NCBI GenBank assembly: GCA_031216755.1
Contig: JARUHG010000002.1
Location: 372,001 to 436,000, forward strand
Source: Lysobacter arvi
GTDB taxonomy: Bacteria; Pseudomonadota; Gammaproteobacteria; Xanthomonadales; Xanthomonadaceae
DNA length: 64,000 nt
Direction: 5' to 3'
The position numbers were made by a program, and so were the translations under genes. Positions 7,643 through 16,906 of the stretch are shown piece after piece. Numbering within the stretch: position 1 is the stretch's first letter; each line of letters starts with the position of its first letter. The notes under the pieces are model-generated. The model worked only from the letters and a program-made list of their open reading frames with translations. It did not search any database and had not been told where the DNA came from.

Positions 7643-9700
7643 TCAGTCTTCCTCGTGACGGGGCTTGTAGGCGTCGACGAGCTTCTGCTGCACGTTCGAC
7701 GGCACCGGCTCGTAATGGCTGAAATCCAGCGAATACCGCCCGCGCCCCGCGGTCACCGACTTCAGCTCCGCCGCGTAGCCTTCCAGTTCCGACAACGGAA
7801 CCTGGGCCTTCACCACGATCTCGCTGCCGCGCACGCTGTCGGTGCCGCTGATGCGCGCGCGTTTGCTCGCCAGGCCGCCGCTCACGTCGCCCATGTGCTG
7901 CTCGGGCGCGTTGACCTCCAGCTCGACGATGGGCTCGAGCACCTGCGGCCGCGCCTTGCCAATGGCGTCGAGGAACGCCTTCTTGCCGGCGGCGACGAAC
8001 GCGACCTCCTTGCTGTCCACCGGATGGTGCTTGCCGTCGTACACGATCACGCGCACGTCCTGGATCGGATAACCCGCGACCGCGCCGCTGCGCAGCACCT
8101 GGCGCACGCCTTTCTCCACCGCCGGCATGAACTGGCCGGGGATGGTGCCGCCCTTCACTTCGTCGACGAATTCGAAACCGGTGCCGCGCGGCAACGGCTC
8201 GATCCGCAGGAACACCTCGCCGAACTGCCCCGCGCCGCCGGTCTGCTTCTTGTGGCGATGGTGGCCCTCGGCCTTGCCGCTGACGGTTTCGCGATAGGCG
8301 ATGCGCGGCGGCCGCGAGGTGACCTCCACGCCGTAGCGCTCCTTCAGCCGTTCCAGGTTGATGCGCAGGTGCAGGTCGGACAGACCGCGGATGACCGTTT
8401 CGTTGGTCTCGGTTTCGTGCTCCACGACGAAGCAGGGGTCCTCTTCGGACAGTTTGTGCAGCGCCGTGGCGAGCTTCTGCTCCTGGCCCTTGCTCGCCGC
8501 TTCCACCGCCAGCCCGAACATCGGGCGCGGGAAATCCAGCGGCGACAGGCGGATCTGGTCCTCGTCGTGGCTGTCGTGCAGCACCGCGTCGAAGTGCAGT
8601 TCCTCGACCTTCGCCACCGCGGCGATGTCCCCGGGAATCGCCTGCTCGATCTCGACGTGGTCCTTGCCGCGCAGCTTGAACAGGTGCCCGACCTTGAACG
8701 GCTTCTTGCCGTCGTCGACGAACAGCTGCGTGTCCTTCCGCACCGTGCCCTGGTACACGCGGAACACGCCCAGCTTGCCGACGAAGGGGTCGTTGACGAT
8801 CTTGAACACATCGGCGAGCACGTGCGCCTTCGGATCGGGCGAGGCCTGGATGCGGGTGCGCTCCGGGCCCTTCTCGAACGGCGGCGCATTGGCCTCGGCG
8901 GGATTGGGAAACCAGCGTTCGGCCACGTCGAGCAGCTCGGTGATCCCGGCGCCGGTGCGCGCGGAACAGAACAGCACCGGCACCAGGTGGCCCTCGCGCA
9001 GGCATTGTTCGAACGCGTCATGCAGCTCCTCCCCGGAGAGGCCGTCCTCGCCCACGTCGAGGTAATGCTCCATCACGGTTTCGTTGATCTCGACGATCTG
9101 GTCGATGATCTTCTGGTGCCACTCGGCGACGGGGCCGAAGTCGCTGTCACCCTGCGGGTTGATCAGGCAATCGACGACGCGACGGCCGCCGTCGGCCGGC
9201 AGGTTGAGCGGCAGACACTCCGGACCGAAGGTGTCGCGCAGGTCGGCCAGGAGCTGCTGGAGGCCGGCGCCGTCGGACGCGACGCCTTCGTGGTCGATCT
9301 TGTTGACGACGATCGCCCGGCACAGATTGCGGCCGCGGGCGTACTCCATCATCCGGCGCGTGCCGTATTCCACGCCCGCGGAGGCATCGACGACGACGGC
9401 CACGGTTTCCACCGCACCCAGTGCGGAGAGCGCCGGCCCGCGGAAATCCGGATAGCCCGGCGTGTCGATCAGGTTCACGTGCATGCCCCCGTGGTCGATG
9501 CTGGCGATGCCGGCGTCGATGGAATGCCCGCGTTGTTTCTCGATCGGATCGAAGTCGGACACGGTGTTGCCGCGTTCGATCGTGCCTGCCGTCTGGAGTG
9601 CGCCGCCGGCCTGCAGCAGGGCTTCGAAGAGCGTGGTTTTGCCGGCGCCGGGGTGGCCTGCCAGGGCCACGTTGCGGATGGATTGTGTGCTGTAGGACAT
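7643..9700 (-). CDS. Elongation factor G paralogue
   Basis: A 685-residue translational GTPase with EF-G domain order. The P-loop reads GHPGAGKTT near residue 15, the switch I segment QRGHSI, switch II DTPGYPDF, and the base-recognition motif NKID. Domains II-V follow, including the domain IV stretch GHHRHKKQTGGAGQFGEV. Canonical EF-G has RGITI at switch I and NKMD at G4, so this is a diverged copy rather than the main fusA, which normally sits with rpsL/rpsG/tuf. It probably acts on ribosomes, perhaps in recycling or under stress; that is inference. The start at 9700 follows a strong GGGAGAAG ribosome-binding site. Confidence 0.85.
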   Translation of the reverse strand: MSYSTQSIRNVALAGHPGAGKTTLFEALLQAGGALQTAGTIERGNTVSDFDPIEKQRGHSIDAGIASIDHGGMHVNLIDTPGYPDFRGPALSALGAVETVAVVVDASAGVEYGTRRMMEYARGRNLCRAIVVNKIDHEGVASDGAGLQQLLADLRDTFGPECLPLNLPADGGRRVVDCLINPQGDSDFGPVAEWHQKIIDQIVEINETVMEHYLDVGEDGLSGEELHDAFEQCLREGHLVPVLFCSARTGAGITELLDVAERWFPNPAEANAPPFEKGPERTRIQASPDPKAHVLADVFKIVNDPFVGKLGVFRVYQGTVRKDTQLFVDDGKKPFKVGHLFKLRGKDHVEIEQAIPGDIAAVAKVEELHFDAVLHDSHDEDQIRLSPLDFPRPMFGLAVEAASKGQEQKLATALHKLSEEDPCFVVEHETETNETVIRGLSDLHLRINLERLKERYGVEVTSRPPRIAYRETVSGKAEGHHRHKKQTGGAGQFGEVFLRIEPLPRGTGFEFVDEVKGGTIPGQFMPAVEKGVRQVLRSGAVAGYPIQDVRVIVYDGKHHPVDSKEVAFVAAGKKAFLDAIGKARPQVLEPIVELEVNAPEQHMGDVSGGLASKRARISGTDSVRGSEIVVKAQVPLSELEGYAAELKSVTAGRGRYSLDFSHYEPVPSNVQQKLVDAYKPRHEED

Positions 9701-9975
9701 GAGCGGACTTCTCCCGTGAGGTGGGAAGGCCGTCATGGCTGTCCGGCGCTGCGCCTGCGCGGAGGGCGCTCGGCGGGCGGTCATGGCGGGTGCCGGCCGG
9801 TGGGCCGGGAGCGAAAGCCTCGCGCAAGGGGCAGGGGTGGTCAAGCCGCGGACGGGCGAAGTGGGCAACGGCGACGGATTTCACGTCGGCGGATGCAGCG
9901 GCCCGCGTTGCGCATGCGCGGCTAACGTCCGCCACGCTACGCTTCAGCTCTTTCACCCCACGAAGGAGCAGCGAC

Positions 9976-10413
9976 ATGGCGTTCAAGCGTACGGCCGAAG
10001 CGGTCTGGCACGGCGACCTGCAGAGCGGAAAGGGTGCCCTGAGCACGCCGCAGAGCGGTTTGTTCACGGACCAGAACTACTCCTTCAAGACGCGCTTCGG
10101 CGACGAGAAGGGCACCAATCCCGAGGAACTGCTCGCCGCCGCGCATGCCGGCTGCTTCTCCATGGCGCTGTCGGCCGTGATGACCAAGGCCGGCTCCCCG
10201 CCCGAAAGCATCCAGACCCGCGCCGAGGTCACGATGGAACCGGGCATGGACCCCGGCCCGACGGTGACCGGCGTGAACCTGGTGGTGACCGCGAAGGCGC
10301 CCGGCGTCGACGAAGCGACGTTCAAACAGTACGCCGAGCAGGCCAAGGCCGGCTGCGTGATCTCGCGCGCGCTGTCGGTGCCCGTGACGATGCAGGCGAC
10401 GCTGCAGGGCTGA
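9976..10413 (+). CDS. OsmC-family peroxiredoxin-like protein
   Basis: A 145-residue OsmC/Ohr-superfamily protein. The two conserved cysteines that form the thiol peroxidase site are present in AAHAGCFSMAL (about residue 61) and AKAGCVISRAL (about residue 127). The family uses dihydrolipoyl thiols to reduce organic hydroperoxides in the cytoplasm. The N-terminal AVWHGDLQSGKG is typical of the OsmC rather than the Ohr branch. An AAGGAG ribosome-binding site precedes the ATG at 9976. The hydrolase gene starts 9 bases after the stop, so the two probably form a unit. Confidence 0.9.
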   Translation: MAFKRTAEAVWHGDLQSGKGALSTPQSGLFTDQNYSFKTRFGDEKGTNPEELLAAAHAGCFSMALSAVMTKAGSPPESIQTRAEVTMEPGMDPGPTVTGVNLVVTAKAPGVDEATFKQYAEQAKAGCVISRALSVPVTMQATLQG

Positions 10414-10422
10414 TCCCGCGGC

Positions 10423-11112
10423 ATGGCGTCCAATGCGATCCGCCGCGCCGTGCTCGCGCACGGTGCCGGCGGAGGCGGCTGGGAATGGAACGTGTGGCGG
10501 CGCATGTTCGCCGCCCTGGGCCTGGAGGCGGAGGCGATCGATCTTCGTCCTGCCGACGAGGGCCTGCCCGCGACCGGCTTCGCCGACTACGCGGCGCAGG
10601 TGCGTTCGGCGCTGGATGCGACGCCCGGGCCGTGTGCGCTGGTCGGCGCGAGCCTCGGCGGGCTGCTCGCCATGGCCTGCGCGGATGCCGCCGACGCGCT
10701 GGTCCTGGTGAACCCCGTTCCCCCGGCTCCCTGGGCCGAACGGCTGCCCGCGCGCGAATGGCCGGACGTGGTGCCCTGGCGACGCCACGCCCGGCTAGCC
10801 TCCACGCGCCGTGCGCTGCCGGACTCGGACGAAGCCACCGCGCTGTTCGCCTTCCGCCGATGGCGCGACGAATCCGGCGCCGTGCTCCGCCAGGCGCATG
10901 CGGGCCTGCTGCTCGACGCGCCGGCCTGCCCGACGCTGTGCATCGCGTCGGCGCAGGACGAGGACGTCCCGCCCGAACTCACCGCCGAACTCGCGCGGGC
11001 CTGGGACGCGGATCTGCTCCGCGTCGCCTCGACCGGCCATGTCGGTCCGCTGCTGGGGCGCGATGCCGCGACCGTCGCCACGCAGGCCGCGGCCTGGCTG
11101 TCGGCGCGGTGA
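10423..11112 (+). CDS. Alpha/beta hydrolase
   Basis: A 229-residue alpha/beta-hydrolase fold protein. The N-terminal LAHGAGGGGWEWNVW supplies an oxyanion-hole-type HG motif. The nucleophile elbow is GASLGG, putting the catalytic Ser near residue 79. A late Asp (ASAQDEDVP) and His (STGHVGP) complete a plausible triad. There is no signal peptide, so it is cytoplasmic. Substrate cannot be told from sequence; an esterase or thioesterase is possible. It begins 9 bases after the OsmC gene. Confidence 0.8.
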   Translation: MASNAIRRAVLAHGAGGGGWEWNVWRRMFAALGLEAEAIDLRPADEGLPATGFADYAAQVRSALDATPGPCALVGASLGGLLAMACADAADALVLVNPVPPAPWAERLPAREWPDVVPWRRHARLASTRRALPDSDEATALFAFRRWRDESGAVLRQAHAGLLLDAPACPTLCIASAQDEDVPPELTAELARAWDADLLRVASTGHVGPLLGRDAATVATQAAAWLSAR

Positions 11113-11213
11113 ATCCCGCGGCCGCCGCCGCCGTGTGAAGGCGCGGGTTCAGCACCCATTGCCGGCCGTGGCCGGAGGATGCGCCCACGCCCTTCCGGCG
11201 CCGGAGCCCCCCC

Positions 11214-11849
11214 ATGAATCGCCTGATCGTCGCTTCCCTCGCGCTGGTCGCCGCCGCGTGCGGCCCGGTGCATGCGCAGTCCTACCCGCAGTCGTACCCT
11301 CAATACGGTTCGACCAGCAGCAGCGATTACGCGCGCGTGGTCCGCGTCGATCCGGTGTTCGACCGATACGAAACCAGTTCACCCCAGCAGCGCTGCTACG
11401 AACGCCCGACCTACGTCGGCGGCGACGGCTATCGCAACGACGGCTATTACAGCGGCGGCGATTCCTATGGCGGAAGCTCGTACCCCTCGGGCACGCAGAC
11501 CGGACGTACCGTCTCGACGATCGTCGGCACCATCGTGGGCGCGGCCGTGGGCAGCCAGATCGGCGGCGGAAGCGCGCGGTATGCGACCTCGGCGATCGGC
11601 TCCGTCGTCGGCGGCATGGCCGGCCGGCAGATCTACGACCAGAGCCAGAACCAGCGCGACCGCGTCGGCACGGTGCGCGTCTGCGATCCGGTGTACGAAG
11701 GCGACGGCTATTACGCCACGCGCAACGGCGGCCGGAACGCGAGCGCCTACGACGTCACCTACGAGTACGCCGGCCGGACCTACACGACGCGCACTAGCTA
11801 CGACCCGGGCGACCGCATCCGCGTGCGGGTGAACGTCACGCCGGAGTGA
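11214..11849 (+). CDS. Exported glycine-zipper 2TM domain protein
   Basis: A 211-residue envelope protein. The signal peptide MNRLIVASLALVAAACGPVHA may be cleaved by signal peptidase I (VHA) or II (AAAC). Residues about 20-100 are rich in Tyr, Ser and Gly. The glycine-zipper segment IVGTIVGAAVGSQIGGG with a second half VVGGMAGRQIYDQ matches the 2TM zipper domain of SlyB/Rickettsia 17-kDa-like proteins. The C-terminus carries Tyr-rich strands and ends VRVNVTPE. The ATG at 11214 starts the signal peptide. It is convergent with the PhzF-like gene, 27 bases away. Confidence 0.85.
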   Translation: MNRLIVASLALVAAACGPVHAQSYPQSYPQYGSTSSSDYARVVRVDPVFDRYETSSPQQRCYERPTYVGGDGYRNDGYYSGGDSYGGSSYPSGTQTGRTVSTIVGTIVGAAVGSQIGGGSARYATSAIGSVVGGMAGRQIYDQSQNQRDRVGTVRVCDPVYEGDGYYATRNGGRNASAYDVTYEYAGRTYTTRTSYDPGDRIRVRVNVTPE

Positions 11850-11876
11850 TCGCGCACGACGACGGGTTCGCCGCGC

Positions 11877-12758
11877 TTACGCCCAGTCGATCGTGCCGCG
11901 GACGACGTTGCACACCTGTCCGCCGGACCACACCTCGCCATCGGCATCCACGCGCAGTTGCAGGCGTGCGTCGAAACCGACTTCGCGGCCCTGGCTGACG
12001 GTGTAGCGGCCGCCGCTGCCGGGCAGGGCGTCGTTGTGCGTGAGCCACGCGGCGAGCGTGGCGTTGGCCGCACCGGACGCGGCGTCCTCGAAGCGCGCCG
12101 GCGCGCCCACGAACGCACGCACGACCAGGTCGTAATCGCGGCCCGCATCGGCGCGGGCGAAGGCGCACAGCCCCATCGTCTCGGTCGTTTCGGCCAGGTG
12201 CGCGATGGCGTCCCAATCCGGCGCGGCGCCACGCAGCGCGGCTTCGCTGGCGACTTCGGCGAGCCACCAGCGGCGTCCGCCGTCCATCAGCGCCGGCGGC
12301 AACGCGCCGGGTTCCAGCGGCGCCAGCGCCGCCGCGAGACGCGCGTCGCCGCTTTGGGCCACTTCCACGACCCGCGCGCGCGGCGTGCGGACCGCGATGG
12401 TTCGTCCCGTGCCGCTGCCGTCCACGGCCAACGGCAGCGTGCCGACCACGCCTTCCTGCACGAGTTGGCCGTCGACGAGCTCCGCGAGTCCCGCATCGAG
12501 CACGACATGGGCCGTGCCGACGCTGGGATGCCCCGCGAACGGCACCTCGCGGCGCGGGCTGAACATGCGCACGCGATACGCCGCGCCGGGCTGCGTCGGC
12601 GGGAACACGAACGTGGTTTCCGGCAGCCGCGTCCATCGCGCGATGGCCTGCATCCGGGCGTCGTCCAGGCCCTGCGCATCCAGCACCACGGCCAGCGGGT
12701 TGCCGGCACCCGGCCGGTCGGCGAACACATCCAGTTGCAGGTAGCGGCGAAGCGTCAT
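11877..12758 (-). CDS. PhzF-family isomerase/epimerase-like protein
   Basis: A 293-residue protein of the PhzF family, which shares the diaminopimelate epimerase fold. Family hallmarks are the start (LQLDVFADRPGAGNPLAVVLDA), the Glu in LPETTFVF, which corresponds to the catalytic Glu of PhzF, the FSPRREVPFAGHPSVGTA stretch and a late EDAASGAANATLAAWL. PhzF makes phenazines, but most homologues outside phenazine clusters have unknown substrates, and no phenazine genes are present here. It is divergent from the lysC-lysA gene across a 177-base spacer that holds a long inverted repeat. Confidence 0.88.
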   Translation of the reverse strand: MTLRRYLQLDVFADRPGAGNPLAVVLDAQGLDDARMQAIARWTRLPETTFVFPPTQPGAAYRVRMFSPRREVPFAGHPSVGTAHVVLDAGLAELVDGQLVQEGVVGTLPLAVDGSGTGRTIAVRTPRARVVEVAQSGDARLAAALAPLEPGALPPALMDGGRRWWLAEVASEAALRGAAPDWDAIAHLAETTETMGLCAFARADAGRDYDLVVRAFVGAPARFEDAASGAANATLAAWLTHNDALPGSGGRYTVSQGREVGFDARLQLRVDADGEVWSGGQVCNVVRGTIDWA

Positions 12759-12786
12759 TCGGCGGGGGTCCGAGCGGAATATTCGA

Positions 12787-12842
12787 CTAGAATCACGAAG
12801 TTTACGGCGCGCCGCGCTCACGCAGGCGGCGCGCCATTCTAG
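12787..12842. promoter_or_regulatory. Inverted repeat upstream of lysC-lysA
   Basis: The arms CTAGAAT (12787-12793) and ATTCTAG (12836-12842) enclose two copies of GGCGCGCC (12806-12813 and 12828-12835), itself self-complementary, around a 14-base loop. The whole can fold into a stable hairpin in RNA of either strand. It lies about 95 bases before the lysC-lysA start and about 30 bases upstream of the PhzF-like gene, so it could be an attenuator, operator or terminator-like insulator. TAGAAT in the left arm could also act as a -10 box. Function is inference. Confidence 0.4.
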
Positions 12843-12935
12843 TTTCCGTGACGGCTCCGCGCCGGCATGGTTTCGGCGGCAACCACATTCCACCTGATCA
12901 TCTCCATACACCCGAATCTCATAGGAACCGTTGCA

Positions 12936-15515
12936 GTGGCGGAAGCGAATCGCTGGGTAGTACTCAAGTTCGGCGGCACCTCGGTGTCCCGCCGGAACCG
13001 TTGGGACACCATCGGACGCCTCGCCGGGAAACGCATGGCCGAAGAGAACGTGCGTGTGCTGGTGGTGGTTTCCGCGCTGTCGGGCGTCACCAACGAACTG
13101 CAGGCCATTGCCAACGGCGACGACATCGGCGTGCGCGTCGCGGCGTTGATCGAACGCCATCGTGCGTTCTGTGGCGAACTGGACCTGGATGCGGACGCGG
13201 TGCTCGGCGAACGCCTGGCCGCGTTGCAGGCGCTCGGCACCGACGCGCGCGCAACGCAGCGCCCGCTCGACTGGCAGGCCGAAGTGCTGGCCCAGGGCGA
13301 ACTGCTGTCGTCCACGCTCGGCGCGGCGTATTTGCGCGCGCAAGGCCTGGACTTCGGCTGGTGCGATGCGCGCCAGTGGCTCGACGCCGTGTCGTTGCCG
13401 AACGCCAGTGCGTGGTCGCAGCGGCTGTCGGTGAACTGCCGTCTGGACGGTGAAGGCTTCGGTGAGCGCTTCTCCGCGCAGCCGGCGAAGATGCTGATCA
13501 CCCAGGGTTTCATCGCGCGTCACGGCGATGGCGGCACCGCGATCCTCGGCCGCGGCGGTTCGGATACGTCGGCCGCGTATTTCGGCGCACTGCTGAAGGC
13601 GCAGCGCGTGGAGATCTGGACCGACGTGCCGGGCATGTTCAGCGCCAATCCGCGCGACGTGCCCGAAGCGCGCCTGCTCACGCGACTGCACTACGCCGAA
13701 GCGCAGGAAATCGCCACGACTGGCGCCAAGGTGCTGCATCCGCGTTCGATCGCGCCGTGCCGCGACGCCGGCGTGCCGATGGCGATCCTCGATACCGAAC
13801 GCCCGGAACTTCCCGGCACGCGCATCGACGCCACCGCCGCCACCGTCCCGGGCGTGAAGGCGATCAGTCGCCGCAACGGCATCGTGCTGGTCTCGATGGA
13901 AAGCATCGGCATGTGGCAGCAGGTCGGCTTCCTCGCCGACGTGTTCGAACGTTTCAAGCGCCACGGCCTGTCGATCGACCTGATCGGTTCGTCGGAAACC
14001 AACGTCACCGTCTCGCTCGATCCCAGCGAGAACCTGGTCACGACCAACGTCCTGGAAGCGCTCAGCGCCGACCTGGCGGAAATCTGCCGGGTGAAGGTCA
14101 TCGCGCCGTGCGCGGCGATCACGCTGGTCGGCCGCGGCATGCGTTCGCTGCTGCACCGCCTGAGCGATATCTGGGCGACGTTCGGCCGCCAGCACGTGCA
14201 TCTGATCTCGCAATCGTCCAACGACCTCAACCTCACCTTCGTCATCGACGAAGCCGACGCCGAAGGCCTGTTGCCGCACCTGCACGCGGAGCTCATCCGT
14301 TCGCGCGCGATGCCGGTGCGCGACGCGACGGTGTTCGGCCCGAGCTGGCGCGAGATCGCGTTCGGTGCGCCGCAGCGTGCGCCGGCGTGGTGGCGCGGCC
14401 GGAGCGAGGAACTCGTTTCGCTCGCCACGAAGGGCACGCCGCGGTATGTGTACGACCTGGCGACGGTGCGCGAGCGCGCCCGTTCGCTGAGTGCGACCAG
14501 CGCGGTGGATCGCTGCTTCTATGCGATCAAGGCCAATCCGCATCCGCAGATCCTGCGCACGCTGGTCGGCGAGGGCTTCGGCCTGGAATGCGTCTCGCAG
14601 GGCGAATTCGAGCACGTGTTCGCCACGCTGCCGCACATCGCGCCCAGCCGCGTGCTGTTCACGCCGAGCTTCGCGCCGCGGCGCGAATACGAGGCGGCGT
14701 TCGAGCGCGGCATCATCGTCACGCTCGACAACATCGAGGCGCTGCAGCGCTGGCCGGAGGTCTTCAAGGGACGCACGATCTGGCTGCGCATCGACCTTGG
14801 CCACGGCGAAGGCCATCACGAGAAGGTCAAGACCGGAGGCGTCGCGGCGAAGTTCGGCCTGCCGATGACGCGCTTCGATGCGTTCGTCGAGCAGGCGCGC
14901 AAGCTCGGCGTGCGCATCAGCGGCCTGCATGCGCACCTGGGCAGCGGCATCGAGGATCCGCAGCACTGGCGCGGCGTCTATGCGCATCTGGCCGGCCTGG
15001 CGGACGGCATCGGTACCGTCGAGACCATCGACATCGGCGGCGGCCTTCCGATCCCGTACACGCCCGAGGCGCCGCAGTTCGATCTGCCGCTGTGGCGCGC
15101 GGGGCTGGAGGAGATCAAGGCGGCGTACCCGCGCTACGGGCTGGTCATCGAGCCGGGCCGCTATCTGGTCGCGGAGAGCGGCGCGCTGCTGCTCACCGCG
15201 ACCCAGGTCGTGGAGAAGGACGGCGTGCGCCGCGTCGGCTGCGACGCCGGCATGAACGCGCTGATGCGTCCGGCGATGTACGAGGCGTACCACGGCATCT
15301 CCAACCTGAGCCGCGGCGATGCGGATGCGTCGGCGGTCTTCGACGTGGTCGGTCCGATCTGCGAAAGCAGCGACGTGATCGGCCGCGGCCGCACCCTGCC
15401 GGCCGACACCGCCGAAGGCGACGTGATCCTCGTCGCGGACGCGGGCGCCTACGGCATGGCCATGGCCAACACCTACAACCTGCGGGCCCTTCCGGCCGAG
15501 GAAGCAATCGAATGA
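12936..15515 (+). CDS. Bifunctional aspartokinase / diaminopimelate decarboxylase
   Basis: An 859-residue fusion of the first and last enzymes of the DAP-lysine pathway. Residues 1 to about 450 form an aspartokinase: VVLKFGGTSVSRRNRW at the start, the GRGGSDTSA motif, and C-terminal ACT domains with VSMESIGMWQQ. Residues about 480-859 form a PLP-dependent diaminopimelate decarboxylase: Lys532 in YAIKANPHP binds PLP, followed by HLGSGI, GGGLPIPY, EPGRYLVAESG and CESSDVIGRG. GTG at 12936 is chosen because AGGAA lies 8 bases upstream and the kinase motif follows directly. Its stop overlaps the murL start by ATGA. Such fusions are characteristic of Xanthomonadaceae. Confidence 0.95.
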   Translation: MAEANRWVVLKFGGTSVSRRNRWDTIGRLAGKRMAEENVRVLVVVSALSGVTNELQAIANGDDIGVRVAALIERHRAFCGELDLDADAVLGERLAALQALGTDARATQRPLDWQAEVLAQGELLSSTLGAAYLRAQGLDFGWCDARQWLDAVSLPNASAWSQRLSVNCRLDGEGFGERFSAQPAKMLITQGFIARHGDGGTAILGRGGSDTSAAYFGALLKAQRVEIWTDVPGMFSANPRDVPEARLLTRLHYAEAQEIATTGAKVLHPRSIAPCRDAGVPMAILDTERPELPGTRIDATAATVPGVKAISRRNGIVLVSMESIGMWQQVGFLADVFERFKRHGLSIDLIGSSETNVTVSLDPSENLVTTNVLEALSADLAEICRVKVIAPCAAITLVGRGMRSLLHRLSDIWATFGRQHVHLISQSSNDLNLTFVIDEADAEGLLPHLHAELIRSRAMPVRDATVFGPSWREIAFGAPQRAPAWWRGRSEELVSLATKGTPRYVYDLATVRERARSLSATSAVDRCFYAIKANPHPQILRTLVGEGFGLECVSQGEFEHVFATLPHIAPSRVLFTPSFAPRREYEAAFERGIIVTLDNIEALQRWPEVFKGRTIWLRIDLGHGEGHHEKVKTGGVAAKFGLPMTRFDAFVEQARKLGVRISGLHAHLGSGIEDPQHWRGVYAHLAGLADGIGTVETIDIGGGLPIPYTPEAPQFDLPLWRAGLEEIKAAYPRYGLVIEPGRYLVAESGALLLTATQVVEKDGVRRVGCDAGMNALMRPAMYEAYHGISNLSRGDADASAVFDVVGPICESSDVIGRGRTLPADTAEGDVILVADAGAYGMAMANTYNLRALPAEEAIE

Positions 15516-16906
15516 GTGAGTGGAAATTCAACCGCGACGCGATCCGCGCGTTCCGTTTCGTGCGCTGCGGATTCGACGCGGGCACCGGCGTCGCGCAACT
15601 GGTGTACGCGTTCGACGACGGTCCGGAAATGATCGAGACCATCACCGTGCCGGGCGCGCCGTTCCCGCTGGACGGCGAACGCGCCGCGGCGGCCGAGCGC
15701 GCGCTGCGCCTGCTGCATCTAATTGCGGGCGTGAGCTATTACAAGGCCGCGGTGCCGTCCGAGATCCACATCGATTCGTATGCGATCGATGCGGACACCG
15801 CCGCATTGATGGAGCTGATCTACGTCAACGGCCTGGGCGAATTCGCCTATCGCAATGGGCTGAATCTGCACGGAAAGATCAAGTTCCCTGTCTCCAAGGC
15901 GTCCTCTTCGAGCGCCGAACTGGGTGGGGAAGGTATTTCCGGCGGCGCCAAAACCCTCGGCCTGCGCGAGCACGCCCTCGTGGCGATCGGCGGCGGCAAG
16001 GATTCGCTGGTCAGCATCGAGGCCCTGCGCGCGCTGGGCGTCGAACAGACGGTGACGTGGATCGGCGGCTCGCAGCTGATCCGGGCATGCGCCGAACGCA
16101 CGGGCCTGCCGACGCTCAACCTCGGCCGCGCGCTGGCGCCGCAGCTGTTCGACTACAACCGCGAAGGCGCGTGGAACGGGCACATCCCGGTCACCGTGCT
16201 GAACTCGGCCATCATGGTGTTCGCCGCCGTGCTGCTGGGCGTCGACCAGGTCGTGTTCTCGAACGAACGCTCGGCCAGCTACGGCAGCGTCATCGAAGGC
16301 ACGGGCGAGGTGAACCACCAGTGGTCGAAGGGCTGGGCCTGCGAGCGCGCGTTCGGCGAGTACGTCCAGCGCGAGATCGCCGCGGACCTGCACTATTACT
16401 CGCTGCTGCGCCCGCTCAGCGAACTCGCCGTGGCGCGCCAGTTCGCCAAGACCGACCGCTACGACGCGCACTTCAGCAGCTGCAATCGCAACTTCCACAT
16501 CCTCGGCGAACGTCCGGCGAGCCGCTGGTGCGGCGTGTGCCCGAAGTGCCACTTCGTGTTCCTCGCACTCGCGCCGTTCATGCCGAAGCCGCGCCTGATG
16601 GGCATCTTCGGGCGGAACCTGCTCGACGATCCGGCGCAGATCCCGGGCTTCGACGCGCTGCTGGAGTACCAGAACCACAAGCCGTTCGAGTGCGTGGGCG
16701 AAGGGCGCGAGTCGCGCGCGGCGATGGCGGCGCTTGCCGATCGGCCGGAGTGGCGCGAGGACGCGCTCGTGGACCGCTTCGCGCACGAGATCCGGCCGCA
16801 GCTGGACGCGGCGGAACTGGCGATCGAACCGCTGCTCGTCATCGACGACGAACATCGCATTCCCGCTGCCTTGTGGGAGCGCCTGCGTGCGCAGTTCGCC
16901 GCCTGA
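15512..16906 (+). CDS. murL: MurL, UDP-MurNAc-L-Ala-L-Glu epimerase
   Basis: A 464-residue cytoplasmic enzyme. The ATP-pyrophosphatase-type loop GGGKDS lies near residue 162, and WCGVCPKC near residue 340 offers a possible metal site. This matches MurL, described in Xanthomonas oryzae, which uses ATP to epimerise the terminal L-Glu of UDP-MurNAc-L-Ala-L-Glu to D-Glu, bypassing glutamate racemase. The assignment is strengthened by the next gene being MurD2. The start overlaps the lysC-lysA stop (ATGA) and the 3' end overlaps murD2 by 20 bases, so all three are translationally coupled. Confidence 0.92.
   Translation: MSEWKFNRDAIRAFRFVRCGFDAGTGVAQLVYAFDDGPEMIETITVPGAPFPLDGERAAAAERALRLLHLIAGVSYYKAAVPSEIHIDSYAIDADTAALMELIYVNGLGEFAYRNGLNLHGKIKFPVSKASSSSAELGGEGISGGAKTLGLREHALVAIGGGKDSLVSIEALRALGVEQTVTWIGGSQLIRACAERTGLPTLNLGRALAPQLFDYNREGAWNGHIPVTVLNSAIMVFAAVLLGVDQVVFSNERSASYGSVIEGTGEVNHQWSKGWACERAFGEYVQREIAADLHYYSLLRPLSELAVARQFAKTDRYDAHFSSCNRNFHILGERPASRWCGVCPKCHFVFLALAPFMPKPRLMGIFGRNLLDDPAQIPGFDALLEYQNHKPFECVGEGRESRAAMAALADRPEWREDALVDRFAHEIRPQLDAAELAIEPLLVIDDEHRIPAALWERLRAQFAA

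Noticed and set aside
12759..15293. Minus-strand open frame extending the PhzF-like protein to 1138 residues
   Set aside because: Only the last 293 codons encode PhzF; the rest is antisense to lysC-lysA and has no recognisable domain.
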